DNA from: Serratia symbiotica
GTDB lineage: Bacteria; Pseudomonadota; Gammaproteobacteria; Enterobacterales; Enterobacteriaceae
Reading direction: 5' to 3'
Assembly: GCF_000821185.2 (NCBI RefSeq)
Contig: NZ_CP050855.1
Span: 3,224,001-3,288,000, forward strand
DNA: 64,000 nt
The notes beneath the pieces were generated by a model. The model ran no database searches. It was not told the DNA's origin and saw only the letters and a program-made list of their open reading frames with translations. Made by a program: the position numbers and the translations under genes. This document shows positions 30,394-41,320 of this stretch, one piece after another. Every line of letters begins with the position of its first letter. Position 1 is the first letter of the stretch.

Positions 30394-33030
30394 CTAGCCG
30401 GTGTTGCGCATTCCGGCGGCGATGCCAGCGATGGTGACCATCAGCGCCTGCTCAACCCGTGCATCGGGGTGCTCTTGTTGGCGTGAGCGGTGCAGCAGTT
30501 CGGCCTGTAGGACATTCAGCGGATCGGTATACACATTGCGTAGCGCAATGGATTCGGCGATCCACGGCAGGTCTTCCATCAGGTGCGCGTCGTTGGCGAT
30601 GGTCAACACCACCTTGATGTCGCTTTCCAGTTGGTGGCGCAACTGCTGGCCCAACGGCCATAGCGCTTTGCCCACCAGGCGCTGATCGTAGTATTCCGCC
30701 AGCCACAGGTCGGCCTTGGCGAACACCATTTCCAGCATGCCAATACGGGTAGAGAAGAATGGCCAGTCGCGGCACATGGTTTCCAGATGGTTTTGCTTGC
30801 CGGCTTTCACGGCTTCCTGCAAACCGGCACCGGCACCCAACCAGGCTGGCAGCATCAGGCGGTTTTGCGTCCAGGCGAAGATCCACGGTATAGCGCGCAA
30901 GCTCTCTACACCGCCATTTGGTCGGCGTTTGGCCGGGCGCGAACCTAACGGTAGTTTGCCCAGCTCTAGCTCCGGCGTCGCGGCGCGGAAGTACGGCACG
31001 AAGCCAGGATTTTCACGCACATAGTTGCGGTACATGTTGCACGAGGTTTCGGATAGCTCGTCCATCAGCGTGCGCCATTCTTTCTTCGGTTCCGGAGGCG
31101 GCAGCAGGTTGGCTTCCAGAATGGCGGCAGCATACAGTGCCAGACTGCTGATGGTGACTTCTGGTAGACCAAATTTAAAGCGGATCATTTCACCTTGCTC
31201 AGTAACGCGCAGGCCCCCTTTCAGGCTGCCTGGCGGTTGTGACAGCAGCGCCGCATGCGCAGGTGCCCCACCCCGGCCGATGGAGCCGCCGCGCCCGTGG
31301 AACAGCGTCAACGCCACTCCGGCTTTGTCACAGATTTTGATCAGCGCATCCTGCGCACGATACTGCGCCCAAGATGCCGCCATCACGCCGGCATCTTTCG
31401 CCGAGTCGGAATAGCCGATCATCACCATCTGTTTGCCCTGAATAAAGCCACGATACCAGTCGATATTCAGCAGTTGGGTCATGACATCGTCGGCATTGTT
31501 CAAATCGTCAAGGGTTTCAAACAGCGGCACGACCGGTAGCGCGAATGGGCAATCGGCTTCTTTCAACAGCAGATGCACTGCCAGCACATCGGAAGGGGTA
31601 CGTGCCATCGAAATCACATAGGCGGCGATTGAGTCCTGAGGTGCTTCGGCGATCACCCGGCAGGTTTCCAACACTTCCTGAGTGTCAGCACTTGGCTCCC
31701 ACCTCAGTGGCACCAGTGGGCGTTTGGAGTTCAGCTCACGGATCAAGAACGCTTGTTTATCGGCTTCCGACCAGCTTTCATAGTCACCCAAGCCCAGATA
31801 GCGGGTCAACTCAGCAATGGCTTCGGTATGGCGGGTGCTTTCCTGGCGCACATCGATGCGCACCAGCGACACGCCAAAACAGCGCACGCGGCGCAGGGTA
31901 TCCAGTAACTGGCCATTGGCGATGATGCTCATGCCGCTGGCCTGTAGCGACCGATAGCAGGCGTACAGGGGGGCCCACAACTGGTCGTTATTTACCAGTA
32001 GATCGCGTGGCTTCAATACCCGCTCGCCCTTCAGTTGACCCGCCAGATAGGCTTGGGTGCTCATCAATTGGCTGCGCAACCGTTTCATTATTTCTCGGTA
32101 CGGCTCCTGCTTTTCGCCGTTGCCAGCGAGGGCGAGCAATTCTGGCGTACATTCGGTTATCGACAGTTCGGACACCAGCACCTGAATATCGCGGATAAAC
32201 AGATCGCAGGCTTTCCAACGGCTGAGCAGCAGAACGTGGCGGGTGATCTCGGCGGTCACGTTTGGGTTGCCATCGCGGTCGCCGCCCATCCAGGAAGTGA
32301 AGCGTACCGGCACCGCTTCCGCTGGCAAGCTGTAAGCGATAGAGTTTTCTAGCTGTTCGTTGAATTCGCGCAGGAAGGCCGGCACGCCATCCCACAGGCT
32401 GTTTTCCACTACCGTAAAGCCCCACTTGGCTTCGTCGATAGGCGAAGGACGATGTCTGCGTATCTCGTCGGTGTGCCAACACTGGGCCACCAACTGACGC
32501 AGGCGGCGCATGATCTTGTTACGCGGGTAGTCAGCCAAATCGTTATGGTCGAGTTGGCTGAGGCAGGTGTTGACCTCAACCAGTTTGTGGATCAAGGTAC
32601 GGCGGGTAATTTCCGTTGGGTGCGCAGTCAGCACCAGCTCAATGGAAAGTTGGGACACGGCGTCTTGCAACTCTTTGGTGCTGAGTTTTTTATCCTTCAG
32701 CCGGGTGAACAACTGAGTCAGCGCTTCTGGATTGCTGGCGGCTTCGCCGTTGGGCGAAATGCTGTGGTACTGCTCGGCAACGTTGGTCAGGTTGAGAAAC
32801 TGACTGAAGGCACGCGCCACTGGCAGCAGCTCGTCGTTGGACAAGTTTTGCAATGTGGAGAGCAGTTCCTGACGGTGCGCTTCGTTACCGGCGCGTGAAG
32901 ATTTGGAAAGCATACGGATAGTTTCAACGCGGTCGAGAATAGGCTCACCCAACGCTTCTTTAATAGTATCGCCGAGCAATTTGCCGAGCATACTGACATT
33001 ACTGCGCATTGCCGAATATTGTTCGTTCAT
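30394..33030 (-). CDS. ppc: Phosphoenolpyruvate carboxylase
   Basis: An 878-residue enzyme, slightly shorter than E. coli (883). The catalytic histidine motif [12 protein letters not shown] is at about residues 135-146. The PEP/bicarbonate loop [14 protein letters not shown] is at about 574-587, and the C-terminal feedback-site tail ends AAGMRNTG. It adds bicarbonate to PEP to make oxaloacetate, replenishing the TCA cycle and feeding the aspartate family (homoserine, methionine, arginine) made by its neighbours. It is next to argE, as in the E. coli order ppc-argE-argC. Confidence 0.98.
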   Translation of the reverse strand: MNEQYSAMRSNVSMLGKLLGDTIKEALGEPILDRVETIRMLSKSSRAGNEAHRQELLSTLQNLSNDELLPVARAFSQFLNLTNVAEQYHSISPNGEAASNPEALTQLFTRLKDKKLSTKELQDAVSQLSIELVLTAHPTEITRRTLIHKLVEVNTCLSQLDHNDLADYPRNKIMRRLRQLVAQCWHTDEIRRHRPSPIDEAKWGFTVVENSLWDGVPAFLREFNEQLENSIAYSLPAEAVPVRFTSWMGGDRDGNPNVTAEITRHVLLLSRWKACDLFIRDIQVLVSELSITECTPELLALAGNGEKQEPYREIMKRLRSQLMSTQAYLAGQLKGERVLKPRDLLVNNDQLWAPLYACYRSLQASGMSIIANGQLLDTLRRVRCFGVSLVRIDVRQESTRHTEAIAELTRYLGLGDYESWSEADKQAFLIRELNSKRPLVPLRWEPSADTQEVLETCRVIAEAPQDSIAAYVISMARTPSDVLAVHLLLKEADCPFALPVVPLFETLDDLNNADDVMTQLLNIDWYRGFIQGKQMVMIGYSDSAKDAGVMAASWAQYRAQDALIKICDKAGVALTLFHGRGGSIGRGGAPAHAALLSQPPGSLKGGLRVTEQGEMIRFKFGLPEVTISSLALYAAAILEANLLPPPEPKKEWRTLMDELSETSCNMYRNYVRENPGFVPYFRAATPELELGKLPLGSRPAKRRPNGGVESLRAIPWIFAWTQNRLMLPAWLGAGAGLQEAVKAGKQNHLETMCRDWPFFSTRIGMLEMVFAKADLWLAEYYDQRLVGKALWPLGQQLRHQLESDIKVVLTIANDAHLMEDLPWIAESIALRNVYTDPLNVLQAELLHRSRQQEHPDARVEQALMVTIAGIAAGMRNTG

Positions 33031-33057
33031 ATAACCCCTGGCCCAGTTCTGTATTTA

Positions 33058-33130
33058 CCCTTCATCTTTCAAACCGCAGTGGCGTTGGCTTCACTGAGTT
33101 AAATGGCCCACGCCCCTTCGGGCTGCTGCT
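33058..33130 (-). repeat. ERIC-like repeat fragment upstream of ppc
   Basis: Read on the minus strand it contains GTGAAGCCAACGCCACTGCG followed by GTTTGAAAGATGAAGGGTA, which resembles the right end of enterobacterial ERIC elements. It is preceded by a REP-like CCCGAAGGGG core. It lies in the ppc leader. Confidence 0.4.
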
Positions 33131-33496
33131 TTGCGGCATTTGAATCGGTTCCCGACCGATTTGTCCCGGCTGATTTATCACTCTGGTCACTTGTTGGAGT
33201 CAAGCGTCCAAGGAGGCATGTGCTTACCGCCTGGCTGCAATTTGAAATCAATGGGGTCGATGACTTTTTGTCTGGTAAGTCAATTTCACGCATTAGACAA
33301 AGAGCGCCTGTTTCCGGCGCACCACATGTTTGCCCCATGGTCAATTGACACTATTTTTAGCAAAAAAACATCAAAATCGGCATATTTTCTGAAATTCAAT
33401 TACGGTGTTCCGGTGATCAGCCAGGCTTATTTCAGCCTTTTTATGCTTATTTGGCGATAGGGGGATCATACGATGATTCCCCTACTTACCCTAAAT
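33131..33496. other. ppc-argE intergenic region
   Basis: No gene is supported here. Visible structures are a 7-bp hairpin (AATCGGT / ACCGATT at 33143-33161) and a GCGCC / GGCGC hairpin near 33304-33320. Both strands have short open frames without codon bias or matches I recognise. The ppc promoter must lie within this region. Confidence 0.4.
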
Positions 33497-34648
33497 TTAC
33501 TGATAGCAAAAATGATCTATCAACTGCCCCAGCAATGTACGGGTTGGCTCGATAAACCCTATATCAAGATATTCGTCCGGTTGATGTGCCTGATTGATGG
33601 AACCAGGGCCAAGTACCAATGTTGGGCACAATTGCTGAATGAACGGCGCTTCAGTGCAGTAGTTAATGGCCTGAATATGGGTGCCTAACAACTGCTCAAT
33701 CACTGCCACCATGGGGTGATCGGTCGGGCATTCGTAGCCGGGAATTGAGGCGTGCAGTTCCTCGATGGTGAGGCGGCCTGGCCAACGCTGGCTGATCGGC
33801 TCTAGTGCCTGATGCACCAACTGGTTGATATTGTCGAGTGTCATGCCCGGCAGTGGGCGGATGTCCAGATGCAGCTCACAGCAAGCGCAGATACGATTGG
33901 CTGCATCACCGCCATTGATATAGCCAAAGTTCATGGTGGGATAAGGCACCGCAAAGGCTGGATTGTTGTAACGTTGTTGCAGCGTGTTGCGCAGCGCTAT
34001 CAGTTGACCAATGGATCCGTGCATCAGATCGATCGCGTTGACACCGCGCGCCGGATCGCTGGAGTGGCCAGACTGGCCGACGATGCGAATGGCATTGGCG
34101 ATATGGCCTTTGTGCGCGTGCACTGGTTGTAGTGAGGTCGGCTCGCCGATAATGGCAAAATCTGGGCGAATGGCAGTAGAAGCGGCGAAATAGCGTGCAC
34201 CAGCCATCGTCGTTTCTTCATCTGCGGTGGCCAAAATGTACAGCGGCTTGGTCAGCTTGGCGGCGTTGATATCGCGCACCGCATCCAGAATAAAAGCGAA
34301 GAAGCCTTTCATGTCGGCGGTACCTAGGCCATACAGCTTGTTATCGTGTTCTGTCAGGGTAAAAGGATCGCGCGTCCAACGGCCTGCATCATAAGGCACC
34401 GTATCGGTGTGGCCGGCTAACAGCAGGCCACCGTGGCCTTCGCCGTAGCTGGCCAGCAGATTGAATTTATTGCGGGAGTCCGGCACTGGTTGTACGTTGA
34501 CGTGAAAACCCAAATCGGCAAACCATCCAGCCAGTAAGTTGATTAATGCTTCATTACTTTGATCGAGGGCGCTGTCGATGGCGCTGATCGAAGGAGTGGC
34601 GATTAATGCCCGGTACAGCTCAATAAATGGCGGTAATTTCATCTTCAC
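33497..34648 (-). CDS. argE: Acetylornithine deacetylase
   Basis: A 383-residue M20-family zinc amidohydrolase. Metal ligands are in GHTDTVPYD (about residues 79-87), GTADMKGF and [11 protein letters not shown] (about 135-147). The terminal [15 protein letters not shown] segment is conserved. It releases acetate from N-acetylornithine to give ornithine. The GTG at 34648 is preferred as start because AAAGG is well spaced from it and E. coli ArgE has the same length. It is divergent from argC, with ARG boxes between. Confidence 0.97.
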   Translation of the reverse strand: MKMKLPPFIELYRALIATPSISAIDSALDQSNEALINLLAGWFADLGFHVNVQPVPDSRNKFNLLASYGEGHGGLLLAGHTDTVPYDAGRWTRDPFTLTEHDNKLYGLGTADMKGFFAFILDAVRDINAAKLTKPLYILATADEETTMAGARYFAASTAIRPDFAIIGEPTSLQPVHAHKGHIANAIRIVGQSGHSSDPARGVNAIDLMHGSIGQLIALRNTLQQRYNNPAFAVPYPTMNFGYINGGDAANRICACCELHLDIRPLPGMTLDNINQLVHQALEPISQRWPGRLTIEELHASIPGYECPTDHPMVAVIEQLLGTHIQAINYCTEAPFIQQLCPTLVLGPGSINQAHQPDEYLDIGFIEPTRTLLGQLIDHFCYQ

Positions 34649-34673
34649 TGTTGACAGCCTTTGGTGAGGGTAG

Positions 34674-34712
34674 TATCAATATTCATGCAATTTTAATGAA
34701 TAAAAATACATT
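34674..34712. promoter_or_regulatory. Pair of ARG boxes between argE and argC
   Basis: An almost ideal 18-bp ARG box AATGAATAAAAATACATT (34695-34712) is preceded, with the standard 3-bp spacing, by a weaker one TATCAATATTCATGCAAT (34674-34691). ArgR with arginine would repress both divergent promoters, as in E. coli argECBH. Confidence 0.85.
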
Positions 34713-34850
34713 AAATTAGGGCATAAGGAAACCCGGCACTCAGATGGTTATAAAAACATCAATGCTCGACTACTCTGTGGGTGAACTGCGCAACATCGCG
34801 GGTGCCCCCTTGAATACAACAAGACATTAGCCAAAAAGGTGAACAGCCCC

Positions 34851-35855
34851 ATGTTGAATACGCTGATTGTTGGTGCCAGTGGTTATGCCGGAGCAGAGCT
34901 GACGGCTTACCTCAATCGCCACCCATGCATGAACATAACCGCTTTAGCGGTTTCAGCGCAAAGTGCAGATGCAGGAAAGTTGCTCTCCGATCTGCATCCT
35001 CAGTTGAAAGGCATTGTCGATCTCCCACTGCAGCCATTGGTTGATGTTGTGCAAGCGGCCAAAGGTATCGACGTGGTGTTCCTCGCCACCGCCCATGAAG
35101 TCAGTCACGATATCGCGCCAGTGTTTCTGGCGGCAGGCTGCGTGGTCTTCGATCTTTCCGCTGCCTTCCGTGTGCGCAACGCCAGTTTTTACCGCCAGTA
35201 TTACGGTTTCGAACATCAGCACGACGATCTGCTGGATCAGGCGGTGTACGGTCTGGCGGAATGGCAGAGTGAACAGATCAAACAGGCGCAGTTGATCGCC
35301 GTGCCGGGTTGTTACCCAACGGCGGCTCAGTTGGCGCTAAAACCGCTCATTGATCAAGCGCTGCTAAACCTTGACCAATGGCCGGTGATCAACGCCACCA
35401 GTGGTGTCAGCGGTGCTGGTCGCAAAGCCAACATCACCACCAGCTTCTGCGAGATAAGCCTACAACCGTATGGCGTTTTCACCCATCGTCACCACCCAGA
35501 AATCGTCGCGCACCTGGGTGTACCGGTGATCTTCACGCCACATTTGGCTCACTTCCCGCGCGGTATTCTCGAAACCATTACCTGCCGTTTGAAGTCTGGC
35601 GTGGCTGTGCAGGATGTGGCCCGCGTCTATCACGCTGCCTATGATGGCAAACCGCTGGTGCGGCTGTACGACCAAGGCATGCCAGCGTTAAAAGCGGTGA
35701 TCGGCCTGCCGTTTTGCGACATCGGCTTTGCAGTGCAGGGCGAGCACCTGATCGCCGCAGTGGCAGAAGACAACCTGCTGAAAGGCGCAGCCGCTCAGGC
35801 GGTGCAATGCCTGAATATCCGTTTCGGCTTCCCGGAAACCCAGTCACTCTTTTAA
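34851..35855 (+). CDS. argC: N-acetyl-gamma-glutamyl-phosphate reductase
   Basis: A 334-residue NADP-dependent dehydrogenase. It opens with the Rossmann motif [13 protein letters not shown] and has the catalytic cysteine in [13 protein letters not shown] at about residue 154. It reduces N-acetylglutamyl phosphate to the semialdehyde, the third step of arginine synthesis. The start at 34851 (MLNTLIVG) has AAGGTGA upstream and fits E. coli; the GTG at 34839 is within that site. First gene of argCBGH. Confidence 0.97.
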   Translation: MLNTLIVGASGYAGAELTAYLNRHPCMNITALAVSAQSADAGKLLSDLHPQLKGIVDLPLQPLVDVVQAAKGIDVVFLATAHEVSHDIAPVFLAAGCVVFDLSAAFRVRNASFYRQYYGFEHQHDDLLDQAVYGLAEWQSEQIKQAQLIAVPGCYPTAAQLALKPLIDQALLNLDQWPVINATSGVSGAGRKANITTSFCEISLQPYGVFTHRHHPEIVAHLGVPVIFTPHLAHFPRGILETITCRLKSGVAVQDVARVYHAAYDGKPLVRLYDQGMPALKAVIGLPFCDIGFAVQGEHLIAAVAEDNLLKGAAAQAVQCLNIRFGFPETQSLF

Positions 35856-35873
35856 ACCAGTATGAGTAAAACG

Positions 35874-36647
35874 ATGAACCCGTTAATTATCAAATTAGGT
35901 GGCATGTTATTAGGCAGTGAAGAAGCACTGGATCGCCTGTTTACCGCGTTGGATAGCTACCTTCAGCAGCATCAACGCCCACTGATTATCGTGCACGGTG
36001 GTGGCTGCGTAGTGGATGATCTGATGAAACAGCTTTCCCTGCCCGTGGTGAAGAAAAATGGCCTGCGGGTGACCCCTGCCGATCAGATCGACATTATTAC
36101 CGGCGCGTTGGCTGGCACCGCCAACAAAACACTGTTGGCGTGGGCGATAAAACAGCGGATTAATGCGGTTGGTCTAAGCCTAGCAGATGGCGGCAGCGTC
36201 ACAGTGACCCAACTTGATGCGGCACTGGGCCATGTCGGCAATGTGCAGCCGGGTTCGCCAGCATTGCTCAATACCCTGCTGGATGCTGGCTATTTTCCAG
36301 TAATCAGCTCCATCGGCATTACCGCCGATGGGCAGTTAATGAATATAAACGCTGATCAAGCGGCAACGGCCCTGGCCGCCACGTTGGACGCGGATTTGAT
36401 CCTGCTGTCGGATGTCAGCGGCATCCTTGATGGCAAAGGGCAGCGCATCACGCAAATAACCACGCAGAAAGCGGAACAACTGATTGCCCAGGGCATTATC
36501 ACCGATGGTATGGTGGTGAAGGTGAATGCGGCGCTTGATGCTGCCCGCACCCTGGATCGGTCAGTGGATATTGCCAGTTGGCGTCATGCCGATCAGCTTC
36601 CTGCTCTGTTTAACGGCGTGCCCATTGGCACCCGGATCCTCGCTTAA
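35874..36647 (+). CDS. argB: Acetylglutamate kinase
   Basis: A 257-residue amino-acid kinase. The nucleotide-binding glycine loop IIKLGG lies at the N-terminus, [11 protein letters not shown] at about residues 40-50, and [16 protein letters not shown] at about 177-192. It phosphorylates N-acetylglutamate. The start is uncertain between ATG 35862 and ATG 35874; neither has a clear ribosome-binding site, and 35874 ([10 protein letters not shown]) gives the family length. Only 18 bases separate it from argC. Confidence 0.96.
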   Translation: MNPLIIKLGGMLLGSEEALDRLFTALDSYLQQHQRPLIIVHGGGCVVDDLMKQLSLPVVKKNGLRVTPADQIDIITGALAGTANKTLLAWAIKQRINAVGLSLADGGSVTVTQLDAALGHVGNVQPGSPALLNTLLDAGYFPVISSIGITADGQLMNINADQAATALAATLDADLILLSDVSGILDGKGQRITQITTQKAEQLIAQGIITDGMVVKVNAALDAARTLDRSVDIASWRHADQLPALFNGVPIGTRILA

Positions 36648-36672
36648 ATTTAGAATTAAAAAGGAATAGATC

Positions 36673-37893
36673 ATGCAAAATCAAGGCATCAAAAAAATCG
36701 TTCTGGCGTACTCTGGCGGCTTAGATACCTCGGCCATCATTCCATGGCTGAAAGAAAATCATGGTGGTTGTGAAGTGGTGGCGTTTGTCGCAGACATCGG
36801 CCAGGAGCGCAGCGATCTGGAAGGCATAGAGCAAAAAGCCCTGCAATCCGGTGCCTCAGAGTGCTATGTGGTTGATCTAAGAGAAGAGTTTATCCGAGAT
36901 TACGTTTACCCCGTGTTGCAGACCGGCGCGTTATATGAAGGTAGCTACCTGCTGGGTACCTCGATGGCGCGCCCAATCATCGCCAAAGCCCAAGTTGAAT
37001 TAGCGCTGAAAGTCGGTGCCGATGCGCTGTGCCACGGCGCGACGGGTAAAGGCAACGACCAAGTGCGTTTCGAAACCACCTACACCGCGCTGGCACCGCA
37101 GTTGAAAGTAGTCGCACCTTGGCGTGAGTGGAACCTGCGTTCTCGCGAGGCGTTGCTGAATTACCTGAAAGAGCGCCGCATTCCAACCACAGCATCGCTG
37201 GAGAAAATCTACAGCCGTGATGAAAACGCCTGGCATATCTCGACGGAAGGCGGCGTATTGGAAAGCCCGTGGAACGCGCCGAATAAAGACTGCTGGGTGT
37301 GGACCGTAGACCCGCAGGAAGCACCGGATCAGCCGGAGCAGGTGACCGTCACCGTGGAAAAAGGCCGCGTAGTAGCAGTGAATGGCGAGCATCAATCCCC
37401 GTACAAGTGTCTGGAAACCCTGAACCTACTGGGCGCTAAACATGGCGTGGGCCGCATCGACATCGTGGAAAACCGTCTGGTGGGCATCAAATCCCGTGGC
37501 TGCTACGAAACCCCAGGCGGCACCATCATGGTAGCGGCGCTGCGCGGCGTTGAGCAACTGGTGCTGGATCGTGATAGTTTCAAATGGCGCGAGCAACTGG
37601 GGCTGGAAATGTCTTATGTGGTGTATGACGGCCGCTGGTTCGCCCCGTTGCGCCGTTCATTGCAGGCTTCTGCCGAGGCGCTGGCCAAAGAGGTCAACGG
37701 CGAAGTAGTGTTGCAATTATACAAAGGCCAAGTGACGGTGATCCAAAAGAAATCCACCAACAGCCTGTACTCTGAAGAGTTCGCCACCTTCGGTGAAGAT
37801 GAGGTTTACGATCATCGCCACGCTGGTGGCTTTATCCGCCTATTCTCGTTGTCTTCCCGCATCCGTGCGTTGAACGAGAAAAAGAACAAATAA
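36673..37893 (+). CDS. argG: Argininosuccinate synthase
   Basis: A 406-residue enzyme of the shorter argininosuccinate synthase type, unlike the ~447-residue E. coli protein. The ATP-pyrophosphatase loop AYSGGLDTS is at residues 12-20, and [13 protein letters not shown] is at about 117-129. It condenses citrulline and aspartate. Its presence between argB and argH matches Serratia and Yersinia and differs from E. coli, where argG is elsewhere. It is followed by an ERIC-like repeat and a hairpin before argH. Confidence 0.97.
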   Translation: MQNQGIKKIVLAYSGGLDTSAIIPWLKENHGGCEVVAFVADIGQERSDLEGIEQKALQSGASECYVVDLREEFIRDYVYPVLQTGALYEGSYLLGTSMARPIIAKAQVELALKVGADALCHGATGKGNDQVRFETTYTALAPQLKVVAPWREWNLRSREALLNYLKERRIPTTASLEKIYSRDENAWHISTEGGVLESPWNAPNKDCWVWTVDPQEAPDQPEQVTVTVEKGRVVAVNGEHQSPYKCLETLNLLGAKHGVGRIDIVENRLVGIKSRGCYETPGGTIMVAALRGVEQLVLDRDSFKWREQLGLEMSYVVYDGRWFAPLRRSLQASAEALAKEVNGEVVLQLYKGQVTVIQKKSTNSLYSEEFATFGEDEVYDHRHAGGFIRLFSLSSRIRALNEKKNK

Positions 37894-37914
37894 CTTTTTA
37901 GCGTTGCCGCTAGG

Positions 37915-38006
37915 CGGCAAATGTGGGAAGCCTCAGGAGTTTACTTAAGTAAGTGAATGCATGGGGTAAGCGACGCAGCCAACAACGCTGCAACTTATAG
38001 GTAAGG
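37915..38006 (+). repeat. ERIC-like repeat between argG and argH
   Basis: The central part reads CAGGAGTTTACTTAAGTAAG followed by a CATGGGGTAAGCG-type arm and GCAGCCAACAACGCTGCAAC. It corresponds closely to the ERIC core (AAGTAAGTGACTGGGG and GCAGCCAAC...GCTGCAACTT). ERIC elements are non-coding palindromic repeats that fold in transcripts and can change mRNA processing. Confidence 0.75.
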
Positions 38007-38027
38007 GCGCAGCATGCTGCGCTTTTA
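38006..38027 (+). terminator. Terminator-like palindrome just before argH
   Basis: A perfect 16-base palindrome GCGCAGCATGCTGCGC (38008-38023) is followed by TTTT, 26 bases before the argH start. It has the form of an intrinsic terminator inside the operon and may reduce argH expression unless argH has its own promoter. Confidence 0.6.
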
Positions 38028-38053
38028 CACGCATAAAATTCAGGAATAAAAGT

Positions 38054-39427
38054 ATGGCACTTTGGGGTGGACGGTTCACACAGGCGGCGGATCAACGGTT
38101 CAAACAATTAAACGATTCTCTGCGTTTCGATTATCGCCTGGCGGAGCAGGACATTATGAGTTCTGTGGCCTGGTCAAAAGCGCTGGTGACGGTCAAGGTG
38201 TTGACAGAGGCGGAGCAACAGCGGCTAGAGCAGGCGCTAGGCGTGCTAATGGCAGAGGTGCAGGCTGATCCGTCGGCGATCGTCAACAGCGATGCGGAAG
38301 ACATTCACAGTTGGTTGGAGCAAAAGCTGATCGACAAAGTCGGCGATTTGGGTAAAAAACTGCATACTGGCCGTAGCCGTAATGATCAGGTAGCGACCGA
38401 TCTAAAACTATGGTGCAAACAACAGGTCAGCCAACTGCATCATGGCATCGTGCACCTGCAACAGGTGCTGGTGGAAACAGCCGAAGCCCATCAGGACGCG
38501 GTGATGCCGGGTTACACCCATTTGCAACGCGCGCAGCCGGTGACTTTTGCCCACTGGTGCCTGGCCTATGTGGAGATGCTTGCACGTGACGCAAGCCGCC
38601 TACAAGACACCTTAAAACGCTTGGACGTTAGCCCGCTGGGCAGCGGTGCACTGGCTGGAACCGCCTACCCGATTGATCGTGAGCAGCTTGCTGGGTGGTT
38701 AGGCTTCGCCTCGGCGACCAGTAACAGCCTGGACAGTGTTTCCGATCGCGACCACGTGCTAGAGCTGCTGTCTAACGCTGCTATCAGCATGGTACACCTG
38801 TCGCGCTTTGCCGAAGATCTTATCTTTTTCAACAGTGGCGAAGCGGCTTTTGTGGAGCTGTCTGACCGCGTGACATCCGGCTCTTCGCTGATGCCGCAGA
38901 AGAAAAACCCGGATGCGCTGGAATTGATCCGTGGCAAATGTGGCCGGGTACAGGGTGCGTTGACCGGCATGATGATGACGCTGAAAGGCTTGCCGCTGGC
39001 GTATAACAAAGATATGCAGGAAGACAAAGAGGGGCTATTTGATGCGCTTGACACCTGGATGGACTGCCTACAAATGGCAGCGTTGGTGCTGGATGGTATT
39101 CAGGTGAAGCGACTGCGTTGTAAAGAAGCGGCGGAGCAGGGTTACGCCAACGCGACTGAACTGGCGGACTATTTGGTCGCCAAGGGTGTGCCGTTCCGTG
39201 AGGCGCACCATATTGTTGGTGAGGCGGTAATGGAAGCGATCCGTCAGGGCAAGGCGTTGGAAGCATTGCCGCTGGCCGATTTGCAAAAGTTCAGCATGGT
39301 AATCGGCGACGACGTATACCCGATCCTGGCGTTACAATCCTGTCTGGACAAGCGTGCCGCCAAAGGTGGAGTTGCTCCACAGCAGGTTGCCGCAGCGATT
39401 GCCGCAACGAAGCAGCGTTTGGTTTAA
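38054..39427 (+). CDS. argH: Argininosuccinate lyase
   Basis: A 457-residue member of the fumarase/aspartase superfamily with the signature [12 protein letters not shown] at about residues 277-288 and the conserved [13 protein letters not shown] at about 107-119. It splits argininosuccinate into arginine and fumarate, the last step of arginine synthesis. Start GGAATAAAAGTATG has a GGAA site. The frame is intact, so the arginine pathway from acetylglutamate onward looks complete here apart from genes located elsewhere. Confidence 0.97.
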   Translation: MALWGGRFTQAADQRFKQLNDSLRFDYRLAEQDIMSSVAWSKALVTVKVLTEAEQQRLEQALGVLMAEVQADPSAIVNSDAEDIHSWLEQKLIDKVGDLGKKLHTGRSRNDQVATDLKLWCKQQVSQLHHGIVHLQQVLVETAEAHQDAVMPGYTHLQRAQPVTFAHWCLAYVEMLARDASRLQDTLKRLDVSPLGSGALAGTAYPIDREQLAGWLGFASATSNSLDSVSDRDHVLELLSNAAISMVHLSRFAEDLIFFNSGEAAFVELSDRVTSGSSLMPQKKNPDALELIRGKCGRVQGALTGMMMTLKGLPLAYNKDMQEDKEGLFDALDTWMDCLQMAALVLDGIQVKRLRCKEAAEQGYANATELADYLVAKGVPFREAHHIVGEAVMEAIRQGKALEALPLADLQKFSMVIGDDVYPILALQSCLDKRAAKGGVAPQQVAAAIAATKQRLV

Positions 39428-39450
39428 ACTGTAGTGGATCACAAAATCAG
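39427..39450 (+). repeat. Solo IS-like end sharing 15 bases with the dead IS3-family element
   Basis: AACTGTAGTGGATCA at 39427-39441 also occurs at 51920-51934, where it opens a degraded IS3-family element; both are followed within a few bases by TCAGGAC. No transposase follows here, so it is probably a leftover terminal repeat. Confidence 0.45.
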
Positions 39451-40330
39451 GACTCCTGCGTAGTCTCTTTCCATTGATTTTCATACTCGCGGCGATAACT
39501 CGCCGTTGTGCTTGTGTAGATGCACCTGGTTGTATCCACTGTGCAGCCAGCACCGGATATCCTGTGAGGCGTGATGGAGAGCGCTATATCCCACGCCCGG
39601 TATCCATTCACTTTTCAGGCTTCGGAACACCCTTTTCATTGGGGAGTATTAGCCGTCTCTTGGTTTAAGGAACCTTCATCGTCACGTTCCAGATGCGCGA
39701 TACCTGCTTTCAAAGGTGAGCGGGTATACCGCTTATTCAGCGTTGTCTTTCAGGTGGCGACAACTTTCTTTGTGGTCGCCTGAAGGCGTTTCGTAACCGA
39801 ACGGTGAATCCGCGTTGTGTGATTAAAATAATGTAATTGTTGCTGTTCACTGTGAGAATACCGTTTTACCCTCTTTCACCTCAGGGGCGTTTTATTGAAT
39901 GAGGTGAGAATGCGATAGCGGAGTTTTGTTAACAATGTGAGTTCGCCTGGCGCTTACTGAAGGTCTACTATGCGTGGGGTCATTTAACGGGGTCAGTGCC
40001 ACGCGAGAAGAGAAGTATCAACGGTGCGACACGTCGATGGTGTATCGTGGCGAAAGTTAAAGGGGGAAATCAAAACGATTTATAACAGCCATACGGGGTG
40101 AGTCCCTTAAATGTGTTGCAGGGGCTTTGGCGTCACTTTTTAATCCGTTGCGAATATCGATGCGATCACAGTGCTGGTATTGTCTTTTACTGCGATAGCT
40201 CAGGAGATTATGTCACCGTAATCGGCAGTAATGATTATGGTATGGAAAATAACGTGTGGAACATTAACTAATCTTATGATTATCAAAATAATTTTTTATC
40301 TTTTAGCACTGTATCAATTTATTAAGACTA
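39451..40330. other. Decayed region between argH and oxyR
   Basis: About 880 bases with no intact gene. Visible structures are a hairpin around 39747-39783 (GGCGAC...GTCGCC) and a palindromic AGCGGGTATACCGCT near 39718. An open frame at 40092-40271 ends in CDSSGDYVTVIGSNDYGMENNVWNIN in two halves that I cannot assign to a family. In some relatives a peroxiredoxin-type gene lies before oxyR, but nothing here resembles it. No OxyS-like RNA sequence was seen on the strand opposite oxyR. Confidence 0.5.
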
Positions 40331-40402
40331 GTGCTTGATAGTTCTAATCACTCATTGATATCTTATTTATTGCCATCAATTATCATGGATTGGAGGGATA
40401 CA

Positions 40403-41320
40403 ATGAATATTCGTGATTTAGAGTACTTGGTCGCTTTGGCTGAGCATCGGCACTTCCGCCGTGCCGCCGATTCATGCCATGTCAGCCAGCCCACGCTCAG
40501 CGGACAAACCCGCAAACTTGAAGACGAGCTGGGCGTGATGCTGCTCGAACGTACCAGCCGCAAAGTGTTGTTTACCCAAGCAGGCTTGTTGCTAGTGGAA
40601 CAGGCGCGTACCGTGCTACGTGAAGTCAAAGTCTTGAAAGAGATGGCCAGCCAGCAAGGCGAAGCTATGTCTGGGCCGCTGCATATCGGCCTGATCCCGA
40701 CTGTGGGGCCTTATCTGCTGCCACAAATCATCCCAATGTTACATAACACTTTTCCCAAGCTGGAAATGTATCTGCACGAAGCACAAACTCAGTCGCTGCT
40801 GGCTCAACTCGATAGCGGCAAGCTGGACTGTGCCATTCTGGCGCAGGTGAAGGAAACGGAAGCCTTTATCGAAGTACCGCTGTTTGATGAACCGATGAAG
40901 CTGGCGATATATTCTGACCACCCCTGGTCGCAGCGTGAGCGTGTGGCGATGCCAGATTTGGCGGGAGAGAAATTACTGATGTTAGAAGATGGCCACTGTC
41001 TACGCGATCAGGCAATGGGCTTTTGTTTTCAGGCAGGTGCGGACGAGGATACCCACTTTCGTGCCACCAGCCTGGAAACGCTGCGCAATATGGTCGCGGC
41101 TGGCAGCGGCATCACATTGCTGCCTTTGCTGGCCGTGCCGCCGCAGCGGGAGCGTGATGGTATCTGCTATCTGGACTGCTACAAACCTGAACCGAAGCGC
41201 ACCATTGCCTTGGTGTACCGCCCCGGTTCCCCGTTGCGCAGCCGTTATGAACAATTGGCTGAGGCGATCCGCGAACACATGCAGAACTACATCAGCAACG
41301 GGTCAAAACAGGCGGTTTAA
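40403..41320 (+). CDS. oxyR: Hydrogen peroxide-sensing regulator OxyR
   Basis: A 305-residue LysR-type activator with the start at 40403 ([12 protein letters not shown]) preceded by GGAGGG. The helix-turn-helix is at about residues 18-38. The redox cysteines C199 and C208 are both present in [15 protein letters not shown], so peroxide sensing through a disulfide should work. The C-terminus [18 protein letters not shown] is typical. Its last 18 bases overlap the end of sthA on the other strand. Confidence 0.97.
   Translation: MNIRDLEYLVALAEHRHFRRAADSCHVSQPTLSGQTRKLEDELGVMLLERTSRKVLFTQAGLLLVEQARTVLREVKVLKEMASQQGEAMSGPLHIGLIPTVGPYLLPQIIPMLHNTFPKLEMYLHEAQTQSLLAQLDSGKLDCAILAQVKETEAFIEVPLFDEPMKLAIYSDHPWSQRERVAMPDLAGEKLLMLEDGHCLRDQAMGFCFQAGADEDTHFRATSLETLRNMVAAGSGITLLPLLAVPPQRERDGICYLDCYKPEPKRTIALVYRPGSPLRSRYEQLAEAIREHMQNYISNGSKQAV

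Noticed and set aside
31988..32482. 164-codon open frame within ppc in another frame
   Set aside because: It lies wholly inside the well-conserved ppc gene, has no start signal and reads as a shadow of it. Similar frames inside yhdP, glpK, hslU and metL were rejected for the same reason.
33103..33460. Small plus-strand frames upstream of ppc
   Set aside because: They cover palindromic, repeat-like sequence and have no ribosome-binding site or family resemblance.
40200..40400. OxyS small RNA opposite oxyR
   Set aside because: The minus-strand sequence does not resemble E. coli OxyS and no terminator hairpin with a T-run was seen.
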